64,000 nt of DNA from Massospora cicadina (GCA_022478985.1 JAKSZP010017351.1:1-64000); one strand, 5' to 3'. Positions 41,648-54,323 are shown, counted from the stretch's first letter. The notes: generated from the sequence alone by a model not told the origin. A program made the numbers and translations.

Positions 41648-43620
41648 TGGAAGACAGTCTAATTGGTAGTATAACCCTCTGGTTGCACAACAAAATGGTA
41701 AAGAAAAGTGATGGGTTTCCGCCTATGTTCACTATTAAAGAAGCGAAAGAAAGTCCAGTGGAGATCCCATAATCTCACTGTCTAACCTGAAAATCAATGA
41801 AGGAGTTCAAGACTTTTTTTGGGTCATAAACCCAGGAAGAAGATCCAGCCGCAAAAGGGCATCTGCTGTGTACAGCACTCTCATGAATTTATATGAATCT
41901 GGTGATCTCCTGGAGACATATGGTTCAGTTTTAAATTTTCTAGTTACATTATGCAATTCATACATCCAGAGCTTTACCATATTTTGCACTTATTAGAATT
42001 CCATAGAGATGAACCTCACCAACTTAATGATACCTAAGGGCCTTACAGATGGCCTAGGAACAGTTATTTAATCTTAAATACTAAATTATAGGAGACGTTT
42101 ACATAATTATTGAAGCAAATTATTCCTAAATCATTCAACTCCATAACCAAATGGGGACCATTAATTATGAAGTCTTTATGTGGAGAAAGCTATGGAACTC
42201 GTAAGAAAGGATAATGCAGAATCTACTGAAAAAGCCTGAATATACTTAATACTTTGTATAAAAGGTTTTTAAACAGGATGCTGAAGCCAATAATGAAATG
42301 GTGGTGCATAATTCTACTAGCCTCATTATGAAGAATAACAAATTAAACTTCTAGAATCATGACTGGAGCTCATCATAAAGCAAATTGATGCGCTTATGGC
42401 CCTCTGCTTAGGAGACTTAGTCAGTATCTCAAAAACTTACTACTGAAAATCCCGTGTTGAGAAGGATCTGGTATTCCATGCAACTCAGGTGTCTACAAAT
42501 TCCTTTGCTGAGCATCTCAACAATTTAAAGAGCAAACAATGGGTAACTCACCTAGTCGAGAAAAAATTAATTAAATATATTGTATCCTTAAGAAACTGAA
42601 GAGTGCTGGAATACTCACATAGAAGATCTGAAAGTCAATACTGATAATCCTCTTTAGAGCACTGAATGCCAACATATGAAGGAGAACTTAAATCGGCATA
42701 TTTGGAGTATTAGATGATGAGAAAAAACACTTGCGAACTTAATACTCATCTTTTTTTAGTACTAGATGGTCCCAACTTAATACTCATCTTCTTGTCAATA
42801 AATTCATGATATGAACGTCTGCTTTAAGGACTTAGATAATGATAAAGCCATTCCTAAATGATTCTTTAATATAGGTGGATGGTGCAATAAAATTTACTTT
42901 AGTGGAAATGGAGCAACATCCTAACCCATTGAAGGACCAAATACACTGAAATTCTCAATAAGATGAGCAGCGCGACACCAATACGAAGTTAACTATATTT
43001 AAAGCTCCCAGAGTACACTTTGTCACATGATAGGAAGCCACCACCTTTAAACTTACCTTCAAGTACATGTTTACAGCTATAGAAGGGAGTATAACATCTT
43101 TTCTCTACATTTATGAAGCCGCTATGGAAGGTGCAACTGATAATTAAAAGGTTAAGCATAACTTTTCTTGTTTAAGATATTTTGGCTCAGGAGATTATGG
43201 TAAATAGACGACATGAATGCTTGGAGTGAAGTGAAGGAAGTGCTTATTAAAGAATTTAGTTCTTTGAAAAGCTTGAGCATGAAGAAACAAGCCTTCATGA
43301 GTATTGCGCTATGCCAAAATGAAACCCTAGCTATTCTACAGATTACTTCTATATAAGGGCTCAAACGCCAATGGCCTCAACGATGCTTACATTGGATAAT
43401 GCCATAGCTGATGTTGCTTTTTTACATAGGAATCCCGACCTAGTCATTCACGTCACATCTGCCAAACAAATCTTTAACTTTCTCTTAGATTTTAAAGAAG
43501 CCCTGCTCGATGTGGTTAATATACACAAACCAGATACTTCCTATAAGGCTTTCATAGAATCTAGATTGTATAATCTGGAGGAAGAATAGCCCAAGAAGGT
43601 GGAGAAGCTTGAGTATAACA
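41648..43620 (+). pseudogene. gag of E4, with long N-terminal half
   Basis: ATG at 41648 (MEDSLIGSITLWLHNKMVKK), many stops to about 43050, then the Gag core SFLYIYEAAMEGATDN (about 43095), MKKQAFMSI-like sequence, and 43371-43589 with STMLTLDNAIADVAFL and FKEALLDVVNIH. About 1.4 kb separates the primer-binding site from the core, as in E2, whereas E1 and E3 have 0.1-0.2 kb. Confidence 0.68.
42736..42790 (-). mobile_element. Ultra-short poly(A) insertion 4 with 17-bp TSD
   Basis: 21-bp insert at 42753-42773 (minus strand GGGACCATCTAGTACTAAAAA) between two copies of AACTTAATACTCATCTT (42736-42752, 42774-42790). Carries three extra G at its 5' end. Located in the gag of E4. Confidence 0.9.
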
Positions 43621-43859
43621 ACTAAAAGAAGAAAAATACCAAAGATGGTTGTTTTAAGAAGAACTCTGTCCTTGATGAGCAGGGAAAATAATAGTTGACT
43701 TAGAATCAGTTACCTCTAAAACCAACCAGCCTAAAGTACTTGAAAGCAAAGCATTGCCAATCGCTCATCTTGCGTGCAATGATAAATATTCTATCAATGA
43801 CTATGAAGGGGTTACATTGATACAGGTTAATACAAATTAGGTTCACAAACTAAGCTCTC

Positions 43860-44400
43860 CACTCTGGACCATTTGAATGCCAGTAATATTGATGGCACAC
43901 AGCTTCCTGAAGGTACTTACCTCAATCAAGTTATTGGGTGTCTCAAAGTAATTAATACTGCTAGTGATGCTGATCAGTACCTTGACCTGTTGATCTGGTT
44001 TATCTCAAGTGTGCATAGTCTAGCAGAGATTAGGAAGAAATATCCTGAGACTGCCAAAAGCTCAATGCAACGTTCTGTTCCAAAGTGATTTTTAGCCCTC
44101 CTTCCAAAATTTAGAGGTACCATTACCAAAGTAATGTGGTGAATAAGAAGATCAGAGTAATGGCTAGCTTAGATATGAGATCCCTGATCAATATTATCTC
44201 ATCCTGCCTTATCAAGTAGATCAAACTCACCCTAGACTTTGAGTACACCCAAGAGTCTATCATTACCATTTAAAACAATACCAAGGTGATAGGTACATAT
44301 TATTTCCTACCAATTTAGTAGGCAAATTAGTTTCTCTGCTCACGTAGTTGCCCAGTAAAATAGTCAGTATGATATACTTATTGGGACACAGATGATCATT
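43860..44400 (+). pseudogene. Pre-protease and protease of E4
   Basis: 43873-44088 reads GTQLPEGTYLNQVIGCLKVI then NTASDADQ, matching E1 and E3. Protease remains near 44150-44230 (MASLDMRSLINIISSCLIK, with DTGSPVN changed to DMRSLIN) and DILIGTQ-like sequence near 44370. Catalytic DTG is lost. Confidence 0.65.
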
Positions 44401-44619
44401 TATTAAGGAGTCAACAATATAAAAGAAGTTAATTATTACTCTCCAACTACAAAATTCTCCTCATACTGGATAATAAAGATTTCGACAATAAGAAATACAC
44501 TTGTATGGTTGAATAAACTATTTTCACTTTATTTTTACTATAGTCTCCTTCTGGAAAAAATGGAAAAAGCTCCCAACTCAGTAAATACAGCAGATGGAAT
44601 ACCATTTTATGCTACTAAA

Positions 44620-44870
44620 GAGGTAAAAATAAACCAGGAGAACAAAAACTGGTTTCTATCAACATTATCCTGAGTATACCCACAAACTGCTTGCTACAAA
44701 ACAATAGTGTCGATGGAGTCAGTAGATTTGATCTAATAGTTTTACTATGATTCCTAAACTCAGTCTATGAGCGGCATATTGAGCTACTACTTGAAAGCCT
44801 AACCAACCAATATACTTCAGTCAAAAAACATCAGGAGAGTGGGAAAGATTAATTAATTTGCATTGATAAA
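44620..44870 (+). pseudogene. dUTPase-like domain of E4 Pol, decayed
   Basis: GEQKLVSINIILSIPTNCLL (about 44637-44696), VDGVSRFDLIVLL, YERHIELLLESLTNQ and VKKHQESG align block for block with E3 (GEQCVVDTKITMQI.., DGVSPLEPRVLSG, LLGNLTNK, VKRHQAIG). The DT pair is VS here. Confidence 0.55.
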
Positions 44871-45079
44871 TTAGATAAGGTACATTATATGGTACTCACC
44901 TTTATTTTGGCTTACCCACCAATAATTTTAATTTTGCCATTCCTTAAATCCAGATATCTGATAAGCTAAATCAGGTGGAACTTGAGAAAGTGCATCGATT
45001 ACTTGAAGATATCTAAGTTGTTTTCTTCATGTCAGATGCTGACTGGTCACATAAAGGATTCATAACATAGTGTCAATAT

Positions 45080-45900
45080 AGGATACTCAACCTCAATATG
45101 ATTGAAGCCATAAGGAAGTTTAAGGTAAATGAGCAATACATGAAGACCAAGCTTAAGTAACTTTTGGATTCCAGTTTACTTGTGCCTATCAAAGTCCATG
45201 GTCGTCCCCATCATTACTCATAAAGAAGAAAAACGGTGGTCATAGAATAGTGATGGATTATAGGAAGCTAAATAGTCTCATAAAGAAGGGCAGTAATCCA
45301 ATTCCGTGAATCGACAATGCTCTGGAATATCTTTATAGCTACAATTTCTTCTCTGAAATGGACCTTGCCAGTGGCTACTGCCGATGGATTTTTCGCCAGA
45401 GGAACAAGAAAATGCACATTGATATGCACAGAAAAATTTATTCTACCCTAGCTGGCAAGCCCGGGGAACATGCAACAGTCTTAACTCCTTTTCAAAGGAT
45501 GAAGATCATATCATGCAAGAAACCCAAAATAGTTGTGTGATTGTCTCCATAAATGAAATAATAAAGTTCTCAAAAACCTTTACAGATCATCTGAACCACC
45601 TCAAGTAAGTTTTTAATGCCCATGAGAGAACCACCTCAAACTAAAACCTGCAAAGTGTACCTTCATCCAACAATAATTATAATTTTAGGGAATGTCATTA
45701 TGGTTAGAATTAAACCCTTATATAATAATTTTGAAGCAATTTCCAAGATTCCTGAGTCAAAGAGCCTCAGAGATGTACAATTATTTATAGGAATGATGAA
45801 ATACCACTATCAATTCATCCCTTATTTCGCTCAACTTACTAAAGCTCTTGTCCTTTTGCATGCAAAAACACCCCTTTCATATGGGTCTTAGAGCAATAAT
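45080..45900 (+). pseudogene. Reverse transcriptase of E4
   Basis: LLDSSLLVPIKVHGRPHHYS-like region (about 45165-45215), KKKNGGHRIVMDYRKLNSL (about 45225), FFSEMDLASGYCRWIF (45345-45390), a short LSP.. region, VSINEIIKFSKTF-like YLDD remnant (about 45545-45580), and 45616-45891 with VQLFIGMMKYHYQFIPYFAQ. Broken throughout. Confidence 0.8.
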
Positions 45901-46420
45901 TGTATTTGGGACTATGAAAAAATTGATTAAAAAGAAGGCTGATTATATGTCATCTGTATTATAGATGACATTCATCCGTTTTACATACGCCTCTTGACTT
46001 AGCCATAGGGGCCATTTTCTCACAATTAAAAAAGGCATTAATCACTTAATGTCTTATTACAGTCAAACCGATTTCAAAGACTGAAAGAAATTATATTGTT
46101 AAAGATAAAGAACGCCTAGCTGTTCTACTCACAGTAAACATCTCTGGCCCTCCTTGTACTGTATTAAATCTACATTTGTTACAGACCACGCTTATTTAAA
46201 GTGGCTGCAATACATTAAAGATATGACAGGAAGACAAACCCGTTGGGCTCTCAAACTTCAGCATTATGAAACAATAATGTCCGTTGAGCTGAAACAATGC
46301 ACATGAACATAGATGGACTGACACAATTTCACTAACTAAATTTAGATAATTATGAAGCTGGATGGTTACATGACCTACTCATATAGCTGGACTCTTGGGA
46401 GGATAAGAGATGAAACAATT
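45901..46420 (+). pseudogene. RNase H of E4
   Basis: FYTPLDLAIGAIFSQLKK-like block near 45980, ERNYIVKDKERLAVLLTVN-like near 46080-46140, FVTDHAYLKWLQYIKDMTGR (about 46175-46230) and MNIDGL (about 46303). Matches the E1 RNase H. Confidence 0.75.
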
Positions 46421-46429
46421 CAAAAGATA

Positions 46430-47777
46430 TTTAAACAACACTCACGAAATACTATAGTTCTTGATGGACTACAAGAAAGTCAGAACCAGCTGGTTACCTT
46501 ACTCATGGCCTTTAGGACAGTACCAGTTCTAATGGAAGCCCACAATACCTTAGGACATAAGGATCAAGGAAAACTTACAAATGGATCAAGGATCAATACT
46601 AACAGAAAGAAATTTTGGACTCTGTAGCGAAAGTTTTAAATTTCTTCATAACTTGTCAAAAGCAAACGCCGCATAAGTCTAAGCACAAGTATCAGCCAAT
46701 GGCCCCTCAGCAGCCTCTCCATAATATAAGGTTAGATGTTATAGGTTTATTGCTCATATCTACTGGAGGATTTCAATACATCTTTTTAGGGATTGATCAT
46801 TTTTTTTGTGTGAAATAAAGCAATTGACATACCCACACAGACAGTCAGGGCTACTGTAAATTTCTTATTTATTTGAGGTGGGCCAACCTGAAGACAATAC
46901 TGCAACAATTTAACAGAAAAATGATAAGTTGAAATCAATGTGATTGGAGGATGAATATTAGTAAACCTCCACGCGCAGCATTCTGATAGGCTAGGAACAT
47001 TGATAGACTGCCTTGATGTTTTTTATCTCAGTTTGGGGCATTGGTGCACAACGCCAACACAGTCATAATTTGTCCCTACACAAAGTTAGGCTACTGCGAA
47101 TTTCTTATACAAAGATATATAATCAATATACATGGTTGCCCGCAGGTACTGCTTTTCAATATTGGGAAAAGCTTTACCTCAAGAGTTGTGAAGTTCTTAG
47201 CTATAATGGTAATTAACAACTATTAGCTGCGTCCTACAAACAATTAACCAATGGGAACATAGAAGGAGCAAATGGAATATTTTATAATACTGCAAAAGCT
47301 GGCTACTACAATTCCATTGCACTGAGACCAATATGTCCAAAGTGCTTTGAAAACTTATTTATAAGATTTCATTGTATTATTAAAATATCACTATTCAGGC
47401 CCTTATATGATACATCTGGCTACCTGGTACTATTAGACCTCGAATTTATCAGTGATAATACCAAAGATCCTGAAAAAGTAATAAGGATATTAGCCTAGAA
47501 GATTGTACAACCTTAATTAGAGGTATTGACAAATCTAGCCAAAAGGCTACAAGAGAAAGCCCTTCAGAAAATGCAGCCCACCAACCTTTACCAATTTTTG
47601 AGATTTCAGTTTACTTTTGTACCACCACAATCATATAGCATCCCAAAGGGTAAATTGAATTCCATCTGGGTGGACCATACGCTATAGCCTAATAGCGCAG
47701 AGAGTGAAATTCAATATAAGCTTTTAGAAACTGAGCAGCTAACAACTGCATACATAGCTGATTCCTACGTTGGTACT
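46430..47777 (+). pseudogene. Integrase of E4
   Basis: 46615-46818 holds FITCQKQTPHKSKHKYQPMA and IRLDVIGLLLISTGGFQYIF; 47000-47230 holds a second, similar stretch (FVISVWGIGAQ; YTKIYNQYTWLPAGTAF). Then NGNIEGANGI near 47255 and a VSDMVLYYHNH-like block near 47615. Cut at 47778 by a solo LTR. Confidence 0.7.
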
Positions 47778-48667
47778 TGTCATGGCTTGATGATGACATG
47801 ATTGTGGGAACCAACTGTAAAGACAAAGCTGCACGTCAGGAGGACAGGAAGGTGAAGTTTGCAGGCTACCTTGACCTTAAGCATACCCTGGATCAACGCT
47901 GGGTACAGGCCAAACATTCCGAAGTTGGTCCCGGGAATGTGCGTGATGCTTTTCCTGGCGTTACATCCAGGGCGTTAAAACGCACCAGATACGTTCTCAA
48001 TCACAACGGTTCATTATGTTTGCTCGAGGAACAGAGGTTTAAAACCCGTTCCAAAATTTATATTATGAAATTGGTCAAGTCCAATTGTAATCCATAACTA
48101 AAGTTCAGTCAATTTTAAGTTATGGACCCAGGCCAATGGTAGCATGTGCCTATTGGTGAACTTAGGCTTAGCACCACTTCTTCCAATTGACAACTCATCC
48201 CCCATTGTTTAATATGTTCCTTTGGGACCAACTTTCCTCATTAGTTGACTTCACAATAAACAATTCCTTGTTATTTTACGTTTTTAGGGTTCCTTGGGTG
48301 AACCTGTGTGAGGACCTTTTCAAGGAGGTCTCCAACAACGTTGGCCACTTCATTTTATCCAAATTAACTATAGTATCCGGTGCACCTGTGGGTCACCCTG
48401 GTCCCCTCTAGATGGAGGCACCCAAGCTCCCTAGAACCACTCTTCACCTGGTTATGGTTTCCCTTTGGGGTACAACCAGGTTCTATTGTTTATTTGTTAT
48501 TTACTCTTATATAATGCATTGTACACCCTCATCCTAGGTTCCTTCTTCTCTGGAACCATCTGCGGTGTTCAATTTTCGATTTACTTATGGCTAGCTCCCT
48601 GGCGTTAACCCTGTGCATCCTGCACCAACTCTCTATGAAGGAGAGAGTTACATGCACTCTCTTGACA
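47778..48667 (+). repeat. Solo LTR of family B (890 bp)
   Basis: Starts TGTCATGGCTTGATG and ends CTCTCTTGACA; aligns with 1626-2520. Flanks GTACT (47773-47777) and GTACA (48668-48672) are a target duplication with one change. Its first 320 bp carry the conserved open frame (47777-48097, DLKHTLDQRWVQAKHSEVG). It lies between integrase and polypurine tract (TTGAAGGGGGTGA) of E4. Confidence 0.9.
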
Positions 48668-48702
48668 GTACACCCTTTCCAATATTCTTGAAGGGGGTGA
48701 TG

Positions 48703-49482
48703 TTAATATCAAAGTAATGGAAATTATGAGATGATTATTAGCTATTTGAATCCCACAAGAGAATTGACACCTAGATCTAAAAGATAAGTTAAAAATCCCT
48801 ATGGTCATTAATAAAAAGAATTGATAGTTGGTAAGGCTCAACTTGGCATTGGGAAATTTATATGGAACCATCTTGAGCCCAGAATACCAAAGATAATGTC
48901 CTGAATAGCCGAGGCGTAGGATTATCACATTTTAAGGCGATCACTTCATCAGATGACGTTTGAGGTAGTAAATTAAGATGTACCCACAAAATGGTTTTAA
49001 TCAAGAATCTACCTGATGATTGACTAAAGTGATACCAAGTATCATTCAAGTTAGTTCTTATGAAATACCTTTACTACCTATCAAATTTATGATACAAAGG
49101 CATTTTCTAAATCTGGAATGCATTCCTGACCAGTAGCCACCCCGTCCAGATCTCCTCCTCTATTAATTTTATCTCTCCTTTTCCTTATTGTGGTTTATAT
49201 TGTTGTATGTAATAGTAAAACCCCCATCCTATACTAAAAAAGTTACTCCATTTATATATATATATCTATTTTTTGGTACCTTAACATTAATATGTCCTTT
49301 ACTCAATATTACGATAGGATGGATACTCTAGCTGACAAGACTAAAAAAATTTGGCACCCTCAAAAAATACCGGTATGCGCCAAATACTGCTCCAAGTATT
49401 GACCGTTGGGCACTTGGGCACAGCACCTTTTTTTAGTACTATGGGCACAGCACCTTCAAGCCACAAAAACTGAAGCCCTACA
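48703..49482 (+). repeat. 3' LTR of E4 (780 bp incl. insertion)
   Basis: TGTTAATATCAAAG to TGAAGCCCTACA, preceded by a purine tract TTGAAGGGGGTGA. Pairs with 40831-41582. Confidence 0.87.
49415..49456 (-). mobile_element. Ultra-short poly(A) insertion 5 with 15-bp TSD
   Basis: 12-bp insert 49430-49441 (minus strand TAGTACTAAAAA) between two copies of TGGGCACAGCACCTT (49415-49429, 49442-49456). Shorter at the 5' end than the other four. The other LTR of E4 lacks it (41540 region). Confidence 0.85.
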
Positions 49483-50299
49483 ACCACCTAGATGGTTTTT
49501 CCTTGATATACGCGTGTTTGGATTTATGTATAGCTCTAAGTAGTGAGAATTAATTGAATTTATAGTATCCTTATCAAGTTTCTATAGCCTACGTTCAATA
49601 GCACTATCAGCCACCAGTTCCATAGGTTTTGAGTTACTTTTTTTATTTTACATATCAGTATAATCATGGTTTTTTTGACCATCTTGTATATTGAATTTAA
49701 GCTCAAGTAGTGATTAAAAAAAGAGAGGCCCTTTCTAGTTTGATCTGACTTTAATTTTTGTTGAATATTTTTGTGCATATGTTTTCCAGACTAGGCGCCT
49801 CACTTTTGAAGCAACTTTTAGCGCTTGCTTGACTATTTTCATGGTAATTTTAGTGGAGAGGCTACGCTTATCTTACTTGGAAAATTATTCAGCACTAGCT
49901 TAGTCAGGTCATTGATAGTTGTTGGCAGATTTGATATTTAGTGATATTGTAAAAACTTACCATAAACCCTTATATTTTGTTTTTATTAGTATAAGTGTTT
50001 TAAATATTGTTGTCAGAAGTATTAACTTGTCAAAGTGTAGTCCTAGACTTTCCATTATTGAGACTTGCTAAGTTCTCTATGACCATTGTTTTCAGGATGA
50101 TCAGGTGTCAATATGCTGCATTTGTCTGGTATTCAGCGTCCTTTTTGGATATTAGCAATTTTTACTTCTTATTAGCTTTCCAAATTTATTTTAAAACCAT
50201 TGTTGGTCTGCCGTGAGAGCTTAGTATTATATCAAGTGCTCATTCTCTTTAACTCGTCAGCTCATTTTATCTTTTTAGTTCTTTCAAACTTTTATACTG
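49483..50299 (-). other. Decayed sequence downstream of E4
   Basis: About 800 bp, AT-rich, no convincing coding or repeat signal. By position it continues the minus-strand non-LTR element whose endonuclease lies just to the right. Confidence 0.3.
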
Positions 50300-51200
50300 T
50301 TCAATTAGAGCTTTTCATAAACCTCACCTAGCTGTCATAGTGCCCCTCTGTGAGTACTGGTTAAGATATGCATTTATTTTATTAACTGCTGATTCTGGTA
50401 TTGCATCACCATTCCAGGTCTGATAGTTGTTGTTAGTGATATATGCCATTCCTTTTACTTCAGCGGTTCTCCCAGATTGATGCCCACCTGAGAATTTATG
50501 CGGTCATTTTTTACCATTAATTATAACTTTACTCTAATTTCAGTGGTATAGGTATGACAAAACCAAATATATAGCTAATTTGTGGCCTTATTGTATGTTT
50601 CTCACTGCTATAAGTCCATCTAGTAAAACTCGAATTGTCTTCCTCTTTATCAATTGTCATGTTCATGCCTAAGGATACAAGACAATCTAGCATGTAAAAG
50701 ATTTTTTTGTTTGATCTCTCAATCATTGGGTATTTATCCCAGCTCACAGTTTTGCAAAGGTTTATTTTTTTTATTACTTCTTTGATTGTGATCTCAAATA
50801 GTTTCTCAGAACTTTTTATTAGCTTGTGGTTTTAACTATTATTAAACTGCAACCACCTTGATGATCTTCCCAGAGGACCAGTCATGTGCAAGAGACGATT
50901 AAAATCCTTCCTTAATAAGTTCCTCAATGAATTCAATTTCTATATTCTTGTCTAGGATGCCATTCACAATGTGGTCTTTTTATAGAACTTGACGGTTCAG
51001 TTGAAGAGACTATGGGTGAGTTTTGAGGTTGTAATTATTGTTCAGGGTAATTTAATATTAATACATGCTTGGTTCAGTTAGTATAATTTTATCAATATGG
51101 TAATCACTTAAATAGTGCATTTGATCATCCTCATTTAATGATAGTCATCCCCTTAGCATTTTTTGCAAATATGATTATTCCTGACTTCCTGCTTATTGGG
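50300..51200 (-). pseudogene. Non-LTR (LINE-type) endonuclease fragment
   Basis: Minus strand: SDYHIDKIILTEPSMY near 51060-51110 (the LLTET-type strand), EFIEELIKEGF and LAHDWSSGKIIKVVAV near 50860-50960, SEKLFEITIKEVIKKINLC near 50770-50820, 50529-50747 with MLDCLVSLGMNMTIDKEEDN then SSFTRWTYSSEKHTIRPQIS and YIFGF. Order and spacing match an APE-type endonuclease of a LINE (…DxN…SxFTR…RIDYIF). Stops break it. RT would lie to the left, beyond E4. Confidence 0.6.
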
Positions 51201-52431
51201 TGTGAGGATAGTATGGGTATAAATAGAGTCACAAATGGAAAATTTTTAAGGCTATTTTTAGAACCGTAGCAGGGGTACTGGGGAAGCATGGGAGAGGGTT
51301 GGTTGAAACTGGAATAGTATTTTCCACCATTCTATTGGCTTGGAGTTCCGTCATCATGCACATCTCCTTGTCTAGCATCATTTAAGGTTTTTTAGCAATG
51401 GTTAGGGAGCTCCTCTGGGAACAGTGGTTAAGCGTCATGTTTAGTTTATTTACAGGCGTGGATTTTTTTCAGAGTAGACTTAGTTGGCAAGCGTAGATTA
51501 TGACTTTGTGGCTTTATTATCTTCAGGAGTGGCTCATTCTTAGGAGATTCTATCTTTTTACATTTTATGCTTTCTTTGATCTGGAAATTTACAGCATTTT
51601 TAACCTTCTTCACCCACTCCACTTAGTAGGGGTGAAGCATTTGAGGTTCCCTTACTGTAGCCTCATCCAGTGCATTTAATTCCAGTTCAAAATTTATATG
51701 GTTTGTTCTTGGCGTTGGGGTTATTCACCTTTAGCGTTTCCAAGTTACTTTATGGTTGAATGTAATTAATGAAGTTCCCAAGACCTCACTAGCCATTTAA
51801 TATAATGCAAACTAAAATCAAAAGTGAATTACCTTGATCATTTTGCAAAATAAGTTGCATTTAAATCTTAAATCATTTAGAACAAATAATACCAAAAATT
51901 AAGTTTAACTTACACTGAGTTTGGCGCTCTGATAATATTGAATGCAAACCAATAAAATCACACTCAATATACTCCAACAGGCTTAGGGGTGGCATAAATT
52001 CTTATGCCGCTGGGCCCTGTCACCTGGATGGCTTCATAGGGCCATTCATAAATGGCGCATACTAACCATGACTTAATATGGGCTGAGGTATGACGATTGA
52101 TCACACCCCACCTGCTTCAGTTGCTCTGAGGCCTGCATCTAAATGGGCTAATGCTTTGTGGGGGCCAAAGATCCTAAAATGGAGAGGTATTCATGCACTT
52201 TCAGGTCCCGATTGCTTTAATTTATCCTGTCATAACATCTTGATTGCTGTCATGGATGAGGCTGAGTGGTCTTTAAAGAGCATTCTCAACCTCTGGAATG
52301 GACAGGATTCAAAATCAGACAGGCGAAGTTATAGGTAACCTACCAGTTATGTGAGGAGTTAGAAACCCTAATATAGTTTTGGCCAACACAAAAAATTAAC
52401 TATGCACTCAGGATAGCGTCATCTAAAATAA
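51201..52431. other. Unassigned stretch left of element D
   Basis: About 1.2 kb. A plus-strand 82-aa frame (52090-52338, MTIDHTPPASVALRPASKWA) has balanced composition and shares GGGCTGAGGTATG with 7808, but no known domain. Could be the 5' region/ORF1 of the flanking non-LTR element or a separate fragment. Confidence 0.3.
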
Positions 52432-53460
52432 TGTTACACCTGACGGCTGAAGAGATTAATCATATAAAGATGGCAAAGCTGCCAAAAATTGACTATGATT
52501 TTGACCCCTTTATAAATTTGGGGGGGGGCAAAATAATTTGCAATTAGCCAGTGATGATGGAATGACTCAATCGGATTATCCTGATAGAACTTTTGAGGCT
52601 CTTGTCTGACTAATACAAAAAATAGAAATCAATCAAATTTGAAAATTGTACAAAAACCTGATATGAAGCACTTTGAAGCAATGGCATCAAGTGAAGTGGA
52701 AGGTGAATAGTATGTTACCAAATCAAGTATCAAAGCAATAACCCAAAAAGGAACTACAGCCCACAACCCAGAAGCGGAGACTAAAAAATGGGCCCTGGAC
52801 ATCCAGTTCAGGGGTAATTACCATGAGAAGGAGCTCAAAGATACTTGATATAAGTAAAATGGATGAAGCAACTAAAGCAGAAATCATACGCTGCTTAACT
52901 AGGGGATCATGAAATCCCTCAATATCGTTACCCCAAATACCAATTTATTCACAATTTTTAATTATTTTTATAACTTAAATTTTCACTAAAAGATAAATAT
53001 ACTTTACTTTTACTTTAATATTGAACCTTTCTATAGAATCTCGGCTTTCCTTTTTGTTTCAAATAAATTATTCTAAGTGATTTATCACCAGTAAGTTAGT
53101 TTTTTTAGTTGTTGAGAAGAATACATTACTCAGTCAGAAATCTTCTCCAGAAGAACAGGACTCTCCTTTAAGTAGATTTCTGTAGACAAGCTGCCAAAAG
53201 AGAATTGGATAGGTTTCCATTGTGTCACAGGGCCAATGTAAAGAGAATATGTCAGAAAGTTTCCACAAGAGATTCTACATGGGCACATACAGTTTTAAGA
53301 AGAAATTGATGCTACATCAGGTAGCGTCAGCAGATGATATATTCAGTGAGGGTGATCATGTCCCTTATGACGGTTGTCTGTTGCCTAATCTGTCTGAAAA
53401 AAATCCCCTGAGCAGCAAGTCAGCCTCACTAGTTAAGCAAGCCTAGGTCGGCGACTATAC
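52432..53460 (+). repeat. 5' LTR of D (about 1.03 kb)
   Basis: TGTTACACCTGACGGCTGAAGAG to GGCGACTATAC. Homologous to 61252-61973 plus 63347-63578, e.g. TGAAGAG(A/.)T at the start, TTCCATTGTGTC at 53215/61958 and TCATGTCCCTTATGACGG/TCATTTCCATTATGACAG. Contains a run of nine G (52526 region). Confidence 0.82.
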
Positions 53461-53462
53461 TG

Positions 53463-53480
53463 TGGTGCTCAAGATAGGGG
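53463..53480 (+). promoter_or_regulatory. Primer-binding site of D
   Basis: TGGTGCTCAAGATAGGGG, two bases after the LTR; nine identical first bases with E1 and a matching GGGG end. Confidence 0.72.
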
Positions 53481-53545
53481 TGACACCATCAAACCAAAAT
53501 GAAGAGCAAAAGATTCCTGAGCAGTTTGATGATGAAGATATGTAA

Positions 53546-54323
53546 GTGTACCGTGGAGAGGATTCCTCTGAACTCCTGGAGAGGAAGGAAGGAAACATCT
53601 ATTTGAGACTTTATACACTTGAACTAGAAGTAGACAATTTATTTACTCAGCTTAAGAGCATCAAGGTGACCATGAGAAGAGCCCAAATTGCACTTATTTT
53701 TATGTTGAGAGGACAATCACCCATAGTGATGCTTGAATCCCCCATCAAGGAGAAGAAGGATCAAATTATAACTTATTGTAAAGAGCGGATTAAACTCCTC
53801 ACTCTGAACGAATACAGAGAATGCTTAGAACAGCACAATACCGTGCTGTACAACATGTATAAGAGCTAGACTGGTTGAGGGTCAACTGCATACTGTACCA
53901 GAACCTCCTTTAAGATTTGACCAGTTATTTGGTTGGAGACACTGGTATTGGCAACTCAATAGACTGCCGCGCAACTTCTCATGTTTTTTTGATGACCAAG
54001 TCGAAAAAACTCCTAACCTAAAAACCTTATTTAGGACAATGTACACACTGGGAGAAAGACCTTTTGCAGGTTTCATCCTGATGTATAAGAATAGCATGGA
54101 TGATGCTAACAGCTGCCAAAAGGCTTACCACATTCTAGAATGTATGATTCACGAGGATCAAGAGATCCTTAGTGTGAGCCTACAACCTGGACTAAAATGG
54201 ACCAAAGTAAAGAACATTCTTTTCCTAGAGTTTAGTAGTTAACAAGAAGTTCAAAACATGAGAAATGAGTTCTTACTGATGAAGATGAGCAAGAATTAGT
54301 TGGTAGCAAATTATGACTCTCGC
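53546..54323 (+). pseudogene. gag of D, first part
   Basis: 53546-53869 is open for 107 aa: LYTLELEVDNLFTQLKSIKV is coiled-coil-like, then KEKKDQIITYCKERIKLLTL. 53880-54242 continues PEPPLRFDQLFGWRHWYWQL and MYTLGERPFAGFILMYKNSM. No family-specific motif, but position after the primer-binding site and a knuckle-like block after F1 support Gag. Cut at 54324 by F1. Confidence 0.65.

Larger units (their letters stand above)
40831..49482 (+). mobile_element. E4: old copy of the E1/E3 family with full-length gag
   Basis: LTRs 40831-41582 (752 bp) and 48703-49482 (780 bp, 753 without the ultra-short insertion and its duplicated target). Primer-binding site, gag, protease, dUTPase-like region, RT, RNase H and integrase are in order. 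A solo family B LTR sits between pol and the polypurine tract. Flanks ATTAT (40826-40830) and ACCAC (49483-49487) differ by three C/T transitions. Confidence 0.88.

Noticed and set aside
46615..47226. Tandem duplication of integrase in E4 (two similar stretches)
   Set aside because: The stretches lie in consecutive parts of the integrase core, and the similarity seen was a short phrase only; not enough to call a duplication.
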